From assembly GCA_025769875.1 (NCBI GenBank), contig JAGFNK010000772.1, positions 1 through 22,452 of the forward strand: a DNA stretch of 22,452 nt, in the 5' to 3' direction. Positions within the stretch are counted from its first letter, which is position 1, and each line of letters opens with the position of its first letter. Source of the DNA: Russula earlei (lineage: Eukaryota; Basidiomycota; Agaricomycetes; Russulales; Russulaceae). Below are positions 18,871 through 22,452 of this stretch, one piece after another. The translations under genes were made by a program, and so were the position numbers. The notes beneath the pieces are model-generated. The model saw only the letters and a program-made list of their open reading frames with translations. It had not been told where the DNA came from and did not search any database.

Positions 18871-19509
18871 ATGGCACCCATATTCACTATCCCCTTGGGA
18901 ATGCCCCTGGAGATCTTAGATTCATCAAATTGGACTACTTGGTCATTTTGCTTTGAGGCCATTACCTGAATGAATGGTTTCCGGTGTCATCTTATCGATA
19001 CAAAGCCCTCTGGAGATAGCACTTGGGACATTGAAGAAGACATACTGTTAGGCGTCTTCCAGCTCCATCTCCAGAAAGATATATACACAGAGATAAGCGA
19101 TAACACCAAGTTCAACACCTGTAAACTCAAGTGGGAACAACTTAAGATTACTTGCATTGGCATTGGATCTATGTCCCTACATAACTCTTGGACCGCCCTC
19201 ACACGTTTTGATCTAGATGACACCAGCCCGATGTTCCCACAACTACAGAAATTGAATAATACTAGGATCAATCTTCAAAACAATGACATGCCCATCACCG
19301 ATCTCCAACTCAGTCTCACTCTAATTCAGGCACTACCCAGCTCCTACTCTGGTCTTACGCAAGCTATCCTTGGCTCTAATCTTCCAAACAAGCTTTCCCC
19401 GAAAGCCATTCAGGAACACATTCTCAATGAAGAGAGTCATTGGGCCGGCTCCTCCGCTTCCCTTAACAAGTTGTTCCGGTCAAGAAACAGGACGATAAGA
19501 ACAAAATAA
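18871..19509 (+). pseudogene. gag: copia gag (UBN2-like), broken
   Basis: Capsid precursor. Starts MAPIFTIPLG and continues LDSSNWTTWSFCFEAIT, the usual N-terminal block of copia Gag, then a TGA at 18967 where Arg is expected, and MNGFRCHLI in the same frame. The middle has LKWEQLKI, and the C-terminal half MPITDLQLSLTLIQALPSSY with LSPKAIQEHILNEESH follows the UBN2/retrotran_gag pattern. The frame ends at 19507-19509, and the zinc knuckle downstream is in another frame, indicating an indel near 19490-19510. Confidence 0.85.
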
Positions 19510-19697
19510 AATGTTATTATTACAAGAAAGCTGGTCACAAGAGTCCTGAGTGCCGGAAGAAGAAAAGGGATGAGGAGAAGGTGAAGAAAGAGAGAGAGTC
19601 TGGCGTGGACACTAACAGAAAGGTCAATGTGCACATAGTAGAGACTACTGCTACTATTATGGAGATCTCAGATGATGAAAATGACATTCGCATTTCC

Positions 19698-20579
19698 TGT
19701 TACACCATTTTCCTTTTACGTTTACCTCTTACTCTTTGCTATGGACTGCTTGCTTTCGTACGTCCCTTTACTTACTAATCTCGTGATCTCTTATGTCTTG
19801 TGATCCCTTCTGTGTTATCATGTGATCCATACACGTCCAGGTAACACTGGATTGCTGTTACTTTCCCTTTGTTTGGTTCTCTTTCCATTTATATTTACTT
19901 CTTAGTTTTGACTGTGCAATGCTGCGCACCTACTGTGCAGCACAGTTACTTGGTTCTGACTCATTCGTGGCCTCATTCCTATGACTCCTACTTATTATGA
20001 CTCCTACTATACTAGTAGCACAGTCAAAGCGCAGCTATTGCTGCGCTTCTCCTGTATATATAAGCTCAGTACTTTGTGACCAAAGCCCTAAGCTTGGTCT
20101 CTTGTAGAATCCAACCTACTCTTGTCCAAACATATTCGCCAGCAACCCACTTCACTCTCACAAACTTAACTCACAAACACCTCTCCATTTCATCAACTCT
20201 CAACACACCATCTACCATCTACTCTTCGCCTTTCCCTTCCTTCCCTAAGAGTCTCTCTTCACTCTCCTGAGAAGAGCTCTCCTCCTTTAAGACCTACCTT
20301 CCTCTACTCTCTCTGCGTTGTTCAAGGTCCCGATGGACTTGAACGCATATAGCTAGTGGAACCAGCCCTAGTCTATCCCATTACAAACTTACCCTAGCTT
20401 CTCAACGGACCGAGTCGTACTAGGAAGGGTCTATTGGCCATAACCTGTTTAGCATAAAACACTTCGACCGCTGCAGGGATCCTTACTCATTATACATGGG
20501 AACCAGCCCGTTTCTTGAATACCTCTCTATCATCGACTTGCTTTCTGCTTGTGAACTGACAAGGCTAGTTACCGTGACA
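19698..20579 (+). mobile_element. Solo LTR-A copy 2 (TSD TTTCC)
   Basis: An 882-bp LTR starting TGTTACACC and ending TACCGTGACA, with perfect TTTCC duplications at 19693-19697 and 20580-20584. Nearly identical over its length to the reverse complement of 3682-4567, so the two insertions are probably recent. Inserted between the zinc knuckle and protease of the copia element; removal restores the frame. A 9-bp hairpin AAGCGCAGC/GCTGCGCTT (20027-20048) lies just upstream of the TATA box. Confidence 0.95.
20055..20099 (+). promoter_or_regulatory. LTR-A core promoter: TATA box plus hairpin
   Basis: TATATATAA (20055-20063), a 14-nt gap, then a stem GACCAAAG/CTTGGTC with one bulged A around the loop CCCTAAG (20086-20092). 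Confidence 0.72.
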
Positions 20580-22059
20580 TTTCCCTTTACTCGGCGACTA
20601 GATCGCGCTGGATGATTGACTCAGGAGCTACCCATCACATCAGTCCGTTCTGGACCAACTTCATCACCTACACTCCGGCCACTGGATCAGTTAACCTCAG
20701 AGGTCACACTATCATCAAGCAGATTGGGACCGGATCTGTATCCATCCTACCGTCCGGAGGCATTGGGAAGTTTCCATTAACCCTCACAGATGTCATGCAT
20801 GTTCCAGAAGCCAATGCGCGTTACTTCTCAGTCAGCGCATTGCTCCGGAGGGGGGGACATATCACATTTTACTCAGAACGGATGCCAGAATCTACTACAA
20901 AGATCGGAAAGTTGTGCAAGGATACCTGGAGAATAACCTATTTTATATTGACTTCTCATCTCTGGCCCTACACATGCAAGCGGGGGTGCTACCGCTTGAC
21001 ATCTGGCATCAGCGCAAGGGACATATGTCCTCACGCGCACTAATCAAATATGCTCATTCTGTCAAGGGAATCTCACTTAGTTCAGCGGATTGCGATCAGT
21101 CACCTTGCCCAGGGTGTGAACTTGGCAAACAGACGTGCCTTCCTTTCCTGGCTTTGCCTAAGCAATCAGATCGGCGTCTACAGATCGTGCATACTGACTT
21201 AGCCGGTCTGATGCAGACCCGGTCTATCCAAGGTGCAACTTATTGGGCAACGTTTATCGACTACTACTCCTGTTATGGGGTAGTGTACTTCCTCAAAACT
21301 AAAGATCAGTGTGCTGATGTGTTTAAAAAATATCTTGTGTGGTCAGAAAACCAGACCAACGATAAGATCAAAGCACTACACTCAGATCGCGGAGGGGGAG
21401 TACTTGTCCGGTGCCCTCAGATTGGTCTTAGATCAAAAGGGAATTGAGCATAGATTGACAATGCCAGTGACACCACGGCAGAATGGCATAGCGGAGAGAT
21501 GGAACTGAACCCTCAAAGACAAGATGTGCGCTATGCTACATGCTGCCAGTCTTACTCTGGGGTTCTGGGAGCTTGCTACTGACGCAGCAGTCCATATCTA
21601 CAATTGCACTCCTACATGTGTTCTCCATTGGAACACACCTCACTCAGTCTGGACGGACAGACAAGTTCCAGACGTTTCCTATTTCTGCATCTTTGGATGT
21701 AAGGTGTATGTACACACGCCTGCTAACAAACGGAAGAAGCTCAATCCAAGATCGGTCGAGATGATTTTTGTTGGGTATGAGTCTGGATCTAAGGGTTACC
21801 GACTCTGGAATCAATCCACCCGAAAGCTGTTCTTATCGCACAATGTCACTTTCGATGAGCGCATACTGCCTGCTAGGGGAGAACTTACTAACATTCCTCC
21901 TCCTGCACAACCCTTGCTCTTCACGTGACCGGTTTCTTTCACTGCCCCACTTCCACACGAACCAGATGGCTGCAGACTTAGTCCTACACCTCCGGAAACC
22001 CCACTAGATCCCAATACACCTAATTCACTTTACCTTACCCCTCCCACTCAGCCTGTTCC

Positions 22060-22452
22060 TGTCAAGACACGTACTGCTGATCACTAAGGACTCAGGAGCA
22101 GGTGGGCAAGGGTCGGAACAGATGATACGCGGCGAAGGCGGCGTTGAACAGGAGGACGAGCCAAACGACGAGGAGGTACCAGATGGGGACTGGTAAGTGT
22201 TGCAAGAGGCAGAGGCGAAGACTGGAGGCCAGTGCAGCGAGGGGGCTTTAGACAAGGCGGTCGTTGAAGAGTACCTTGGAGGCGAGGGAAGTCTTTAAAC
22301 TGAGTGGTCGCAGGGGAGTACCCAGGAGTATGAGAGTATCACAAATGGACAGTCTCACGACTGCCATGCTTCATTGGGGCTTATATACAGTGTACAGGGT
22401 CGATTACAAAGAACTGGGACTATTCTAGACTCTTTGGTACCATCCAATAGGA
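22060..22452 (-). mobile_element. LTR-B-like LTR, truncated by window end
   Basis: The copia-like reading gives way to unrelated sequence starting with TGTCAAGAC, the same terminus as reverse-oriented LTR-B. At 22342-22387, CAAATGGACAGTCT, GACTGCC and GGGGCTTATATAC match the LTR-B hairpin and TATA region on the minus strand (TATA 22381-22387, hairpin 22347-22365, gap 15 nt). Elsewhere it differs clearly from LTR-B, so it is a related subfamily. The far end and TSD are outside the window, and the start could be a few tens of bases to the right. Confidence 0.5.

Larger units (their letters stand above)
18151..22059 (+). mobile_element. Ty1/copia retrotransposon, 5' part (decayed)
   Basis: 5' LTR (18151-18629), primer-binding site, gag, zinc knuckle, protease and integrase in the copia order (integrase before RT). 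RT and RNase H are not in the window; the reading meets an LTR-B-like insertion near 22060. Interrupted by solo LTR-A copy 2. Premature TGA stops at 18967, 21506 and 21926 and several frameshifts show that it is inactive. Confidence 0.88.
19510..22059 (+). pseudogene. pol: copia zinc knuckle, protease and integrase, broken
   Basis: Zinc knuckle at about 19531-19572 reads CYYYKKAGHKSPEC, so the second Cys of CX2CX4HX4C is Tyr. A basic/acidic linker runs to 19697, where solo LTR-A enters; after it, in the joined frame, comes protease with WMIDSGATHHI (catalytic Asp codon at 20618). A frameshift near 20880 precedes IYYKDRKVVQGYLENN and the integrase zinc region WHQRKGHMSSRAL...CPGCELGK (about 21000-21130). 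The core has VHTDLAG, HSDRGGG and, after a frameshift in a G run near 21391-21398, EYLSGALR, then NGIAERWN and a TGA (21506). It continues FCIFGCKVYVH and MIFVGYESGSKGYRLWN. TGA at 21926 is followed by a Pro-rich linker. No RT is present. Confidence 0.88.

Noticed and set aside
20076..20270. ORFs inside LTR-A (and 3992-4186 in the other copy)
   Set aside because: Ser/Thr/Leu low-complexity, lying in the R/U5 part of an LTR, with no family resemblance.

Overview
The window looks like a transposable-element graveyard from a filamentous fungus, most likely an agaricomycete basidiomycete. Evidence: a Ty3/gypsy chromovirus with a C-terminal chromodomain, a fungal CENP-B/pogo-type DDE transposase, LTRs with 5-bp target-site duplications (TSDs), hAT- and PIF/Harbinger-type insertions, and no bacterial-style operons, RNA genes or CRISPR. 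The species call is inference. No intact cellular gene is visible; the only host-like coding trace is a decayed MAP-kinase-kinase N-lobe carried inside a DNA element. LTR family names A to E are mine.

Layout. 1-5412: 3' part of a Ty3/gypsy chromovirus (protease tail, reverse transcriptase, RNase H, integrase, chromodomain), then a second unrecognised ORF split by solo LTR-A (3682-4567, TSD CCCTC), then a probable 3' LTR. 5412-8100: non-coding, with two GGCC/AAAGCC-rich dyad blocks either side of solo LTR-B copy 1 (6139-7098). 8101-8617: solo LTR-C copy 1 (TSD TGATG).

8696-18057 is one ancient pogo-like transposase gene broken into four pieces by nested insertions. A Harbinger-like element (8852-12699, TSD TTA) holds the kinase fragment, solo LTR-D (9857-10351, TSD GATGA), solo LTR-C copy 2 (11153-11669, TSD CAAAT) and a MITE (12079-12635, TSD TAA). 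A hAT-like element (12924-15418, 8-bp TSD ATCAAGAT) holds LTR-B copy 2 (13667-14631). Solo LTR-B copy 3 (16040-17000, TSD TCTGC) lies inside the DDE domain, and an LTR-D end abuts the 3' end. Removing each insertion with one TSD copy rejoins recognisable transposase sequence.

18151 to about 22059: a Ty1/copia element (5' LTR, tRNA primer-binding site, gag, zinc knuckle, protease, integrase). It is split by solo LTR-A copy 2 (19698-20579, TSD TTTCC) and cut at the right by an LTR-B-like LTR running off the window.

Main unifying observations: (i) four different LTR families share the layout TATA box, 12-17 nt gap, perfect or near-perfect hairpin; (ii) all 13 premature stops inside the gypsy pol, the second ORF and the copia genes are TGA, and several copy-to-copy differences are CpG to TpG/CpA, pointing to CpG deamination; (iii) the chromovirus carries an unrecognised coiled-coil/Cys-rich ORF after pol. 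I see no new defence or metabolic system; the novelty is in element structure and nesting.
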